Assembly (NCBI GenBank): GCA_945873675.1
Contig: CAMCEP010000027.1
Span: 1-17,702 of the forward strand
Length of the DNA: 17,702 nucleotides
DNA from: Asaia bogorensis
Lineage (GTDB): Bacteria > Pseudomonadota > Alphaproteobacteria > Acetobacterales > Acetobacteraceae
Direction of reading: 5' to 3'
The translations under genes and the position numbers were made by a program. The notes beneath the pieces were generated by a model. The model was not told the DNA's origin, did not search any database, and saw only the letters and a list, made by a program, of their open reading frames with translations. Shown here one piece after another: positions 1-7,348 of this stretch. How positions within the stretch are numbered: position 1 is the first letter of the stretch; every line of letters begins with the position of its first letter.

Positions 1-380
1 ACCGGCAAAGGCGGGGGTTCAATGCCCAAAAGCGCCGCCAAATGGGTCAACCGATGGCCGGGCCGCCGCCCGCCCTGGATGATTTTGCGCTCCCGCGTCC
101 ACAGCAGCCAGGCAATGGCCGAGGCACGCAAATCCACCACAATATCCCAGCGCGTTGTTGCCAATTGCCCCCAGATTTCCAGCCAATGCAGCGAATAGGG
201 CCGCTTTTCCACGGCAATCAGCCGATCAAGCCGCGGCATGCGGCGAAAAACACCCTCTGCCACCCGCCCGCAGACAATGGTGAAGCGCGCATCCGGATGC
301 GTCCGCATCAGGTGATCCAGCAAGCCCGTGGACAGCACCGCATCGCCAATGCGGGTGGAGGAGATGAAAAGAATGCGCAC
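1..380 (-). CDS. Glycosyltransferase family 9 (heptosyltransferase-like), N-terminal part, cut by the window edge
   Basis: Translating the minus strand from a GTG at 380 gives an open frame of 126 residues that runs off the left edge. It begins (V)RILFISSTRIGDAVLSTG, the standard opening of ADP-heptose:LPS heptosyltransferases and related GT9 enzymes: a Rossmann beta strand followed by the IGD motif. Further on come a PDARFTIVCG strand and WDIVVDLRAS at about residues 78-87, also typical of the family's N-terminal domain. Known family role: transfer of heptose or another sugar from a nucleotide donor to LPS core or a related glycan at the inner face of the cytoplasmic membrane. The sugar and acceptor cannot be told from this part. 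An in-frame TAA at 390-392 leaves only GTG at 380 or TTG at 383 as starts; GTG fits the family's usual first residues. No strong Shine-Dalgarno is visible. It is divergent from ygfZ across 72 bases. Confidence 0.8.
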   Translation of the reverse strand, partial: MRILFISSTRIGDAVLSTGLLDHLMRTHPDARFTIVCGRVAEGVFRRMPRLDRLIAVEKRPYSLHWLEIWGQLATTRWDIVVDLRASAIAWLLWTRERKIIQGGRRPGHRLTHLAALLGIEPPPLP

Positions 381-452
381 CAAGGCGCTTTACCACTTCC
401 GGCGCGCGAGGGGGAGGTTGCAGCCGCGCCCCAGCCGACACAGGTTTAGGCC
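381..452. other. Divergent intergenic gap between the GT9 gene and ygfZ
   Basis: This 72-base gap must hold the 5' signals of two divergent genes. I see no convincing -35/-10 pair in either direction. The ygfZ side has only a weak TTAGG three bases before the ATG. On the other strand GGAAG lies about 15 bases before the GTG, which is far for a ribosome binding site. Confidence 0.35.
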
Positions 453-1274
453 ATGAACATTGCGCTGCTGCCAGACCGTGCCGTTTTGGAAATCTCGGGG
501 GAGGACCGTGTCGCCTTCCTGCAGGGCTTAATTTCCAATGATGTGACCAAGGCGCGGGCGGATCAGGCGCTTTGGGCCGCGCTGCTGACGCCGCAGGGCA
601 AATGGCTCGCGGATTTCTTTGTGATCGCAACGAGCGATTTGCTGCTGTTGGATGTTGAGGCGGCGCAGCTTGCCATGCTGGCCCAGCGGCTTTCGCGCTT
701 CAAACTGCGCGCCAAGGTGGCTTTGCGCGATGCCTCGGTGGATTGGCAGGTTTATGCCGCCTGGGGCGAAGGGGGGCCGCCTGAAGGGCTGGCCGCGCGC
801 GATCCGCGCCTGCCGGAAGCGGGCTGGCGGGTGCTGGCGCCCGCAACCATGCCCACCAATGCCACCTCCGAGGATTACGCCGCGCATCGCCTTGCCCTTG
901 GCCTACCCGATGGCTCCAAGGATATGGAGGCCGAGAAATCCGTGCTGCTGGAAGGCGGCTTTGATGAACTCAACGGCATTTCCTGGACCAAGGGCTGCTA
1001 TATGGGCCAGGAACTGACCGCGCGGACGCGCTATCGCGGCCTGCTCAAACGCCGGCTGGTGCCGGTGGCGATTGATGGCCCCGCGCCTGCACGTGGCACC
1101 CCCATTCTGACGCCGGAGGGGACTGAGGCGGGGGAGATGCGTTCCAGCCAGGGCACGCAGGGCTTGGCGCTGCTGCGGCTGGAATGGCTGGATAAGGGGG
1201 CGCTCGCTGCAGGCGGCGCGCGCCTGACGCCGCAACCGCCCCCCTGGATGAAGCTGCCGGAGGAAAAAGCATGA
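453..1274 (+). CDS. ygfZ: Folate-binding YgfZ/GcvT-domain protein
   Basis: The 273-residue protein has the YgfZ/IBA57 signature K-G-C-Y-x-G-Q-E at residues 180-187 (SWTKGCYMGQE), including the conserved cysteine C182. It also has an N-terminal GcvT-like fold with the usual phrase FLQGLISNDV at residues 22-31. In other bacteria this family binds tetrahydrofolate and supports assembly or repair of certain iron-sulfur enzymes such as MiaB; it is cytoplasmic. Length is close to that of short alphaproteobacterial homologues. The ATG at 453 is the first start that keeps the family N-terminus (IALLPDRAVLEISGEDR). The stop overlaps the next gene's start as ATGA, so the two are probably translationally coupled. 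The family assignment is secure; the exact iron-sulfur clients are unknown here. Confidence 0.92.
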   Translation: MNIALLPDRAVLEISGEDRVAFLQGLISNDVTKARADQALWAALLTPQGKWLADFFVIATSDLLLLDVEAAQLAMLAQRLSRFKLRAKVALRDASVDWQVYAAWGEGGPPEGLAARDPRLPEAGWRVLAPATMPTNATSEDYAAHRLALGLPDGSKDMEAEKSVLLEGGFDELNGISWTKGCYMGQELTARTRYRGLLKRRLVPVAIDGPAPARGTPILTPEGTEAGEMRSSQGTQGLALLRLEWLDKGALAAGGARLTPQPPPWMKLPEEKA

Positions 1275-1732
1275 ATGCCCCCGATCTCGGCCCTGGGGTG
1301 CGCTTGCCGCCCCCCGTGCTGGTGGGGGGTGTGCTGGCGGTTGCGTGGTTCGCGCATCTTTTCTTTCCGGTCCTGCTCGGCCCGCCTTTGCCGAATTACG
1401 GCACGCTGGTGCTGTTTTTGGGTATTGGCCTGATTGGCTGGTCGCTGCTGGCGCTGGTGCAGGCCGGCAATGACCCAAGGCCTGACAAGCCCGATGCCGC
1501 GCTGATCACGGCGGGGCCGTTTCGCTTCAGCCGCAACCCGATCTACCTCGGCTTTCTGGTGGTGGTGCTGGGCTTTGCGCTGCGCTGGGGCGATTTATGG
1601 GGCTGGCTTGCGCTGATCATCTGCCATTTGGCGCTGGATCGGCTGGTGGTGACGAAGGAGGAAGCCTACCTCAGCACGCGTTTCGGTGCAGCTTATGAGG
1701 CTTATCGCACCCGGGTGCGGCGCTGGGTTTAA
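1271..1732 (+). CDS. Isoprenylcysteine carboxyl methyltransferase (ICMT/PEMT)-type membrane methyltransferase
   Basis: A 153-residue integral membrane protein. Hydrophobic segments lie at about residues 15-37, 43-64 and 92-125. The diagnostic cytosolic motifs follow the ICMT/phospholipid-methyltransferase pattern: GPFRFSRNPIYLG at 82-94, a paired glutamate at 130-131, and FGAAYEAYRTRVRRW at 138-152, which bind S-adenosylmethionine in the structurally known members. Bacterial members are mostly uncharacterised. They probably methylate a membrane-associated carboxyl or amine, and the substrate cannot be read from sequence. The start overlaps the ygfZ stop by four bases (ATGA), implying coupled translation. 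Its TAA shares bases with the TAA of rsmA on the opposite strand. It could be a housekeeping passenger of ygfZ with no functional link. Confidence 0.82.
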   Translation: MNAPDLGPGVRLPPPVLVGGVLAVAWFAHLFFPVLLGPPLPNYGTLVLFLGIGLIGWSLLALVQAGNDPRPDKPDAALITAGPFRFSRNPIYLGFLVVVLGFALRWGDLWGWLALIICHLALDRLVVTKEEAYLSTRFGAAYEAYRTRVRRWV

Positions 1733-2559
1733 CCCCGGCTGGCCAAGCTACGCGCCAGCCGGTCGAATTCCGCGACGGCCAGCGTCTCGCCACGCCGATC
1801 CCCGGCAATGCCGGCCTCGTCCAATAGCGCTTCGGCACCACCAAGCGACTTCAAGGCGCCGCGCAGCATTTTGCGCCTTTGCCCGAAAGCGGCGGCGGTA
1901 AGCTTTTCCATGGCGGCGAATAGCGCGGGTGGCGGGTCTTCCGCATGGGGCGTAAAGCCGACTACGGCGGACCAGACCTTGGGCGGCGGGCTGAAGGCAC
2001 CAGGCGGCAGGCGCAGCAGCAAATCGCAGCGGCAGCGCCATTGGGCGAGCACGGCCAGCCGCCCATAAGCGGATGTAGCGGGGGCCGCCGTGATGCGTTC
2101 CGCCACTTCAAGCTGGAACATGAGCGTCATGCCTTCCAGCGCCGCGGCGCCGCGCAGCCAGCGCACGAGCAAGGGGCTCGCGACATTATAGGGTAGGTTC
2201 GCGATGATGCGGCGCGGCGCGGGCAGGGCTGTGGCAGCGTCTACGCCGAGCGCATCGGCTTCCATCACGCGTAGCCGCGCGGGATAGGCCGCGACCAATT
2301 CCTGCAGGGCGATCACGGCGCGGGAATCCAGTTCCACCGCCAGCACTGATGCGGCGGCGGTATCAAGCAAGGCGCGCGTCAGCCCACCTGGTCCCGGTCC
2401 CACTTCCAGCACATGCCGCCCAGCAAGATCGCCCGCGAGCGCGGCAATGCGCGCGCATATCGTTGGATCAAGCAGGAAATGCTGGCCAAGCGCCTTGCGT
2501 GCATTAAGCCCGTGCCGGGCGATGGTATCGCCAAGGCTTGGCAAGTCCGGCTTGGTCAC
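1729..2559 (-). CDS. rsmA: 16S rRNA (adenine1518-N6/adenine1519-N6)-dimethyltransferase RsmA (KsgA)
   Basis: The protein has 276 residues, typical for KsgA. It makes the adjacent dimethyladenosines near the 3' end of 16S rRNA using S-adenosylmethionine, a late checkpoint in 30S subunit assembly. Visible marks are the N-terminal RKALGQHFLLD (21-31), motif I EVGPGPGG (52-59) with the SAM-binding glycines, acidic E76/D78 after the second strand (AVELD), and the catalytic motif IV NLPYNVASP (121-129). The C-terminal part has FGQRRKMLRGALK, as in the family's small domain. The start is GTG at 2559, four bases after the surA stop; no better in-frame start exists and the N-terminus is canonical. It is the last gene of the lpt-surA operon. 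In many proteobacteria pdxA sits between surA and this gene; here it does not. Confidence 0.97.
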   Translation of the reverse strand: MTKPDLPSLGDTIARHGLNARKALGQHFLLDPTICARIAALAGDLAGRHVLEVGPGPGGLTRALLDTAAASVLAVELDSRAVIALQELVAAYPARLRVMEADALGVDAATALPAPRRIIANLPYNVASPLLVRWLRGAAALEGMTLMFQLEVAERITAAPATSAYGRLAVLAQWRCRCDLLLRLPPGAFSPPPKVWSAVVGFTPHAEDPPPALFAAMEKLTAAAFGQRRKMLRGALKSLGGAEALLDEAGIAGDRRGETLAVAEFDRLARSLASRG

Positions 2560-2563
2560 GCCT

Positions 2564-3883
2564 TCAGCCTGGGCGCGCTGCGTTGTTCGTGCGCATTTCT
2601 ATTTGGGCGCGGCGCCGCAAATCGCGCTGCAATTGGCGGGACAGCAACTCAATCCGATCGCGCAGCAGGATATCGCGCGCCTGTTGCGGATTGGCTTCTG
2701 CCAGGTTCCGGGTTTCCTTGGCGCAGACCATGAAAATCAGCGCACCATCCATGGAAATGATCGGTTGCGTGGCACGCCCAATGGGCAGGCTGCCTAGCAA
2801 ATCCCGCAATTCAGGCGGGTTGATATTATCGAGCCGCACCGGCCCAGGATCGGCCGGGCGCGGGCTACCACGTGCTGCGGCGTCCATCGCATCGCACCCG
2901 CGCGCCTGATCCGAAAGCGCCTGGGCACGCTGCAATTGCGCCAATTGCTGCGCGGTGGGGGCTTGCGGATTCACCTGACCTTCAAAGGGTAGAAACACTT
3001 GGCGCATGGTCATCATGGTTGCCATGTCCCGCCCTGAGGTGCGCTTGTCGCGCAGCATCACAATTTCAAAGCCGCCGGGGACGCGAATGGCATTGCTGAT
3101 GGCGCCTTCGGGCATTTGGCGCAGGATCTTGGCGACTTCCGTATCAAAGCGATCGGCGGTCATCCAATCCATCGCGCCGCCCTGAATAGCCGTCTGCGAT
3201 TGACTGAACTGCGCGGCGACCATCGCGAAAGGAACACCCTGGCGCAGACGCTGAATGACATCGGTCACGAAGCGACGCACCTGGGCTTCCTGCCCCGGAT
3301 TTTCGACAGGAATGAAGATTTCGGAGACCAGAAATTCAGGCTCCCCAAGGCGCGCGCGCTGGGCGCCCAAGAATTCATTCACCTCAGTGTCTGAGATATT
3401 GGCTTGTTCGCCCAGCATGCCGCGCAATAGCCGCGCCCAGCCGATTTGCGCGCGGATCTGATCATAAAGTACGCGGGGTTCAATCCCGGCACGGCGCAGA
3501 TTCTGCACAACGCCACCCGCAGGCAGGCCATTGCGGCTTTCGATATTGGCGACTGAGCTTGCGATATCCTGATCCGTCACTGGAATGCGCCGGCGGCTGA
3601 GTTCCTGAATGCGCAGCCGCTCATCAATCAGCAGGCGCAGTATCTGGTCCCCGCCCTGGGCGCCCGCATCACCGGAAACCCCTGCGGAAAGCGCCAGCAA
3701 GCGCCGGCGGCTTTCGATTTCGCTGCGGGTGACAATATCGCCATTCACCACAGCGACGATGCTATTCACGTTGCCACCAGCGGATTGCGCCATAGCAGCG
3801 GGTATGGGGCCTGCCGGCAGCAGCAAGGCGGCCAGTAAAATCAGCACGCGATAGGGCTTTTGCGACAAGATCACGGCGCGCAT
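2564..3883 (-). CDS. surA: SurA-type periplasmic chaperone / peptidyl-prolyl cis-trans isomerase
   Basis: From the ATG at 3883 the protein has 439 residues. Residues 1-32 form a clear Sec signal peptide (basic start, LLAALLLPAG core, cleavage after AMA). Then come a SurA N-terminal chaperone domain (about 40-155, starting SIVAVVNGDIVTRSEIESR), a first parvulin-like domain (about 185-280, with FLVSEIFIP, QGGAMDW and VPGGFEIVMLRDKR) and a more divergent second one (about 292-390). SurA escorts unfolded outer-membrane proteins, LptD among them, across the periplasm. A longer frame opens at 3937 and would overlap lptD by four bases, but AGGAGG sits five bases before the ATG at 3883 and the signal peptide begins there, so I take 3883. 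It is followed after four bases by rsmA. Isomerase activity is not guaranteed. Confidence 0.93.
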   Translation of the reverse strand: MRAVILSQKPYRVLILLAALLLPAGPIPAAMAQSAGGNVNSIVAVVNGDIVTRSEIESRRRLLALSAGVSGDAGAQGGDQILRLLIDERLRIQELSRRRIPVTDQDIASSVANIESRNGLPAGGVVQNLRRAGIEPRVLYDQIRAQIGWARLLRGMLGEQANISDTEVNEFLGAQRARLGEPEFLVSEIFIPVENPGQEAQVRRFVTDVIQRLRQGVPFAMVAAQFSQSQTAIQGGAMDWMTADRFDTEVAKILRQMPEGAISNAIRVPGGFEIVMLRDKRTSGRDMATMMTMRQVFLPFEGQVNPQAPTAQQLAQLQRAQALSDQARGCDAMDAAARGSPRPADPGPVRLDNINPPELRDLLGSLPIGRATQPIISMDGALIFMVCAKETRNLAEANPQQARDILLRDRIELLSRQLQRDLRRRAQIEMRTNNAARPG

Positions 3884-3888
3884 CAACG

Positions 3889-3894
3889 CCTCCT
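3889..3894 (-). promoter_or_regulatory. Shine-Dalgarno sequence deciding the surA start
   Basis: On the minus strand a perfect AGGAGG is followed by five bases (GCGTT) and then ATG at 3883. No comparable site precedes the upstream in-frame starts at 3937 or 3910. Confidence 0.75.
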
Positions 3895-3933
3895 GCAAGT
3901 TGCCACCCATGACGGGCGGTATGGCCCCATAGC

Positions 3934-6222
3934 TCATAATGCCCTCACTCCGAAATCGCCGATGGTTTTGAAGCCCAGGCGGAATAGCAGCATTGTCGAC
4001 GCGGGATAGAAATCATTCGTTGTTGGGTCTTCAGCATAGCGCTTGGTGAAGCGGGTTTCAAAAATGAAGCATTCATCTTCATACAACGCCGAAAGCCCGA
4101 CAGTCACCGGGCGATTAAGCTGTATATCCTGGCGCCCAAAGGCACTCACACGCCACAAGCCAAGGCGCTGCGAAGCCCCCAAGTAAACCTCCTCGCGCTG
4201 CGCTACCGGATTGAGGTAGGGCATGGGCGGCGCTTGCAGATACCCAAGGGTAAAGGACGTCTTGTCGGAGGGTCGCACAGTTGTACTGATGTCATAGGCG
4301 CGTGCCGCGAAGCTTTCCCCACCGCGGCGGGCGCGGCCGGTCAGGTCAAACCAAGAGCTGGGGCGGAAGGTGAGCCGGCTGACCCAATCGGAAGCCCGAT
4401 TTTCAAGGCCACTATAAGGGTAGAAAGGGCCGCCATCTTCTTGCACGCGGAAGGATCGCCCAACAACGGCTTCCACCTGCCGATCCTGGGGCAAGAACCA
4501 GGCGCCGCGCAGCGCCATATCGGCCCGGGTGCCACCTTCCTGCCGATCTCGACCAGTGAAGCGATTGAGCGAAAAGAGATTCGCATCGGTGAAGTCAAAG
4601 ATAATACTGTCTTCATTCGGGATACGATATTGGCTGCCGGTCATGGGGCCCGCCACCAATTGGACCCTTGGTTCAATCACCTGGCTGCCCCAATCACCGC
4701 CATCGCGCAGGAAAGGCATGCGCCAATCGAGCGCAGTGCGAATATTGGCCGCGGTGCTTTGCCCATTGGGGCTGCCGGCCGCGTAATTGGGCGCAAGCGT
4801 GATATCTTCAAAATCATAAGCGGCCAGATCACTTTGCGCGCGCAAAGTCCAAATCCCGCCCAGATCGTCCATGCGCGGCAGCGCATAGCCAAGGCGTGAA
4901 GAAACGCGACGCGTGCTGGTGCCAGAGCCACGAAATACGGCAAAATTCCAGGTATCCACAGTGAAGCGTCCGCCGAGTGAATCTTCCGGCGATTCCCAAT
5001 CGGCATAAACATTGGGTAGCACCAGCGGAATGCGATCAATATCATCGGTTCGCCGCAGGCCTTGATAGGCGCGGGCGTCAAACCGCGCAAAACCCTCGCT
5101 ACCCCAAAAACCTTCGGTGAATAGCGTGCTCGGCAGAACACGCTGCGCGCTATAGCGGTAGATGCGCAGATATTGTTCGGAACTGGCGCGATTCACATCA
5201 AAGCCGGCGCGCCAAGTTTCGTCGAGCGAAAAGCGGCCTTTGGCGAAGATATGGCCAGCGACGCCTTCTTCCGTGCCATCGCGCCCGTCCAGATGGCCGA
5301 AGGAACTCAGAACCTCGACCTCGCCGCTATTGAAGCGACGGCGGTAATCCACGCCAAGATTGGGCGCCACGCGGGTAGACGTAGTGGGGCGCAAAACCAA
5401 TTCCTGGCTGCCATCAATCGCCCAATAATAGGGCGTTTCGATGAAGCCGCCCAAATACTTCGTGATGCCAAAGCTTGGGCTGAGGAAACCTGATTGCCGT
5501 GCAGCAGATCCATCCGGATGCTGGAAATAGGGCAGCCAGATCACCGGCACCCCGGCCATATCCAGGGAGGCGCCGCGATAGCGCACTTGCTGTTCGTTGC
5601 GATCCAGGGTTGCCGTGCGCGCACGCAATTGCCAAAGGGGCGGCGCGAGCGGATCATCCTTGCAGGGGTCACAGACCGAATAGACAACGCGGGAGAGATC
5701 AAAAATCGAGCCATCTGTCCGCCGCGCGCCCGTGGCGGCGATCCGACCATTTTGCAATAGATACCCGCGCAGCCCTTCCAGCACGCCATCGCGCATCTGA
5801 TTGGAAAGCTCAGCGCTTTCCGCGAACATCACCTGGCCATCTGCCTCGATCAGTTGCACATTGCCGCGCGCGGTCGCCACGCCAGTATTGCGATTATAGG
5901 TCAGTTCATCGGCACGCAGCACGCGCCCACCCTGGAAGGCTTCCACATTTCCCCGCGCCACTACCAAAGCCGCGTTCTGATCATATTGGACTTCATCGGC
6001 CGTAAAAGTGACGGGGGCGTCCTGCGTTGTACCGGCGGGCGCTGCGGGCGCTGCGGGCGCTGCGGGCGCTGCGGGCGCTGCGGCAGGCTGTTGGGTAGGC
6101 AGGACTGGCGCAATGCTTGGCGTCGCGGCAATCGGCGGCAGCATCGGGGCCTGCGCAAGCGCAAGGCTTGGCACCGAAGCCAACAGCACCAGCAGAAAAT
6201 TTCTCCCGGCCCTCCGCAACAT
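3934..6222 (-). CDS. lptD: LPS-assembly protein LptD (OstA/Imp), outer-membrane LPS translocon
   Basis: LptD is the beta-barrel that, with the lipoprotein LptE, inserts LPS into the outer leaflet. From the ATG at 6222 the protein has 762 residues: a signal peptide (1-24, MLRRAGRNFLLVLLASVP... cleaved near ALA-Q), an Ala/Pro-rich linker (about 36-64) encoded partly by a 9-bp tandem repeat, an OstA/LptA-like jelly-roll domain (about 70-180, with VTFTADEVQYDQ and RADELTYNRNTG), then the barrel ending in FGVRAL. The barrel carries W-L-P-Y-F near residue 224. Only three cysteines occur: C184 and C187 (CDPC) and C718 (DECF). The first two precede the barrel and the third is near the C-terminus, as expected for an interdomain disulfide. 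A longer open frame to 6372 is lptG read in another frame. GAGG lies nine bases before 6222 and abuts the ATG at 6231, so 6222 is preferred. The stop overlaps the long surA frame as ATGA. Confidence 0.95.
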   Translation of the reverse strand: MLRRAGRNFLLVLLASVPSLALAQAPMLPPIAATPSIAPVLPTQQPAAAPAAPAAPAAPAAPAGTTQDAPVTFTADEVQYDQNAALVVARGNVEAFQGGRVLRADELTYNRNTGVATARGNVQLIEADGQVMFAESAELSNQMRDGVLEGLRGYLLQNGRIAATGARRTDGSIFDLSRVVYSVCDPCKDDPLAPPLWQLRARTATLDRNEQQVRYRGASLDMAGVPVIWLPYFQHPDGSAARQSGFLSPSFGITKYLGGFIETPYYWAIDGSQELVLRPTTSTRVAPNLGVDYRRRFNSGEVEVLSSFGHLDGRDGTEEGVAGHIFAKGRFSLDETWRAGFDVNRASSEQYLRIYRYSAQRVLPSTLFTEGFWGSEGFARFDARAYQGLRRTDDIDRIPLVLPNVYADWESPEDSLGGRFTVDTWNFAVFRGSGTSTRRVSSRLGYALPRMDDLGGIWTLRAQSDLAAYDFEDITLAPNYAAGSPNGQSTAANIRTALDWRMPFLRDGGDWGSQVIEPRVQLVAGPMTGSQYRIPNEDSIIFDFTDANLFSLNRFTGRDRQEGGTRADMALRGAWFLPQDRQVEAVVGRSFRVQEDGGPFYPYSGLENRASDWVSRLTFRPSSWFDLTGRARRGGESFAARAYDISTTVRPSDKTSFTLGYLQAPPMPYLNPVAQREEVYLGASQRLGLWRVSAFGRQDIQLNRPVTVGLSALYEDECFIFETRFTKRYAEDPTTNDFYPASTMLLFRLGFKTIGDFGVRAL
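6037..6081 (-). repeat. In-frame 9-bp tandem repeat (five copies) in lptD
   Basis: On the plus strand the unit GGGCGCTGC is repeated exactly five times in a row, with two more matching bases after it. The period of nine keeps the lptD frame and encodes a run of Pro-Ala-Ala units in the linker between signal peptide and jelly-roll domain. Perfect identity between copies suggests recent slippage or a length-variable tract. Confidence 0.9.
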
Positions 6223-6223
6223 T

Positions 6224-7348
6224 CTAGCCATCCTCAAGATGCAGCAGCAGCGCCGCTGCCAGCAGGAATCCGGCGCCCGCCGGTGCCCAAGCCGCCAATA
6301 CCACAGGAAGCGTGCCCGCCTCACCGAATTCGCCAGTAATTTTATCCAGCACGAAAAGCGCAAAACCGGCACTGACGCCGCCCGCGATCATACGCGCAAC
6401 CCCACCACGCCGGGCCGACCGCATGGAAAACCCGGCCGCAAGCAGCGCCATGGCAATGGCAAGCAAGGGCAGTGCAAGCAGGGATTGAAAATGCAGCCGG
6501 TGGCGAATGGCGGAAAAGCCTGCTGCTTCAAGAATCTTGATGAATTCGGGCAGGGCCCAAAGGCTCAGCGTATCGGGCGTTGCAAAGGAATTCTCAATCC
6601 GCTCCGGCGTCAATTCTGTTGGGAAATCCAGGTTCTGAGGCGCGCCCGCCACACGATCCGCACCGAAGACCATGGCGCCTTCAAAGCGCCAGCGTCCAGG
6701 TTGGAGCAAGGCCGATGTTGCTTCGATGCGCGCCAGGGGGCGATCTTCCGCGGAAAGGCGCCAAACGCTGACCTCAGCCAGGCGCAGCGCTTCGCCGGGG
6801 CGCAATTCCCGTGAGGCAATTGGGCGGCCGGAAATAATGGCAATACCTTGGGGTTGCAGCCCATCATCGGCTTGCCGCAGCCAGAGCCTGCCGCCGGCCA
6901 GCGCCGTAATGCCGCCGACATTGCGGAGATAAAGCTGATCCAGCCGCTCAGCCCGCGCCAACATGGCCGAAGATAAAGGTGAAAGCGCCGTGCTTGCACC
7001 AAGGCCGAGCAGCAGTGCCACCAGCACGGGGCCGGCCAGAAAGCCCCAGGCCGAAATGCCTGCTGCACGCGCCACCACCAATTCGGAAAACCGCGTCAGC
7101 CGCCAAAAGGCGATGATGCCGCCCAAAAGCACCGCAAAGGGCAGGATTTGCATCGCCACATAGGGCACGCGGAGTGCTGCGATTTGCGAGACTAGCGCGA
7201 AATTCGCCTCTGGCCGCGTCGCCGCACGGCGCAGCAATTCGATCAGATCAAACAGCGCGACCAGCATGGAAAGCGCCAGCACCATCAGCAGCGCCATGGC
7301 GGCAAAGCGCCGGGCCACATAGGTCATGAGTGTGATGGGCAGCGTCAT
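6224..7348 (-). CDS. lptG: LPS export ABC transporter permease LptG
   Basis: A 374-residue YjgP/YjgQ-family permease. With LptF it forms the membrane part of the LptB2FG transporter, which pulls LPS out of the inner membrane and pushes it along the Lpt bridge. Three hydrophobic segments lie in the first half (about residues 15-37, 62-82, 101-123) and three at the C-terminus (about 284-304, 313-330, 341-370), flanking a periplasmic jelly-roll domain, which is the family layout. The phrase FSELVVARAAGIS (about 90-102) matches the cytoplasmic coupling region that contacts LptB. The ATG start overlaps the lptF stop as ATGA, and the TAG stop lies one base before the preferred lptD start. LptB, LptA and LptC are not in this window. 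Confidence 0.95.
   Translation of the reverse strand: MTLPITLMTYVARRFAAMALLMVLALSMLVALFDLIELLRRAATRPEANFALVSQIAALRVPYVAMQILPFAVLLGGIIAFWRLTRFSELVVARAAGISAWGFLAGPVLVALLLGLGASTALSPLSSAMLARAERLDQLYLRNVGGITALAGGRLWLRQADDGLQPQGIAIISGRPIASRELRPGEALRLAEVSVWRLSAEDRPLARIEATSALLQPGRWRFEGAMVFGADRVAGAPQNLDFPTELTPERIENSFATPDTLSLWALPEFIKILEAAGFSAIRHRLHFQSLLALPLLAIAMALLAAGFSMRSARRGGVARMIAGGVSAGFALFVLDKITGEFGEAGTLPVVLAAWAPAGAGFLLAAALLLHLEDG
6232..6236 (-). promoter_or_regulatory. Shine-Dalgarno sequence deciding the lptD start
   Basis: TGAGG on the minus strand lies inside the last codons of lptG. It directly touches the ATG at 6231, which is too close to work, and is nine bases before the ATG at 6222, which is a normal distance. 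This supports 6222 as the lptD start, so the gene begins one base after the lptG stop. Confidence 0.55.

Noticed and set aside
226..630. Minus-strand open frame of 134 codons across the GT9/ygfZ gap
   Set aside because: Low-complexity Pro/Arg/His-rich translation with no family resemblance. It overlaps the true GT9 frame and ygfZ, both of which carry clear motifs.
903..1478. Minus-strand open frame of 191 codons opposite ygfZ and the methyltransferase
   Set aside because: Shadow frame with Ala/Pro/Arg bias, opposite the conserved KGCYMGQE region of YgfZ.
6232..6372. Extra 50-residue N-terminus on lptD
   Set aside because: It is the lptG coding sequence in another frame, and it would put charged and cysteine-rich residues ahead of a good signal peptide.
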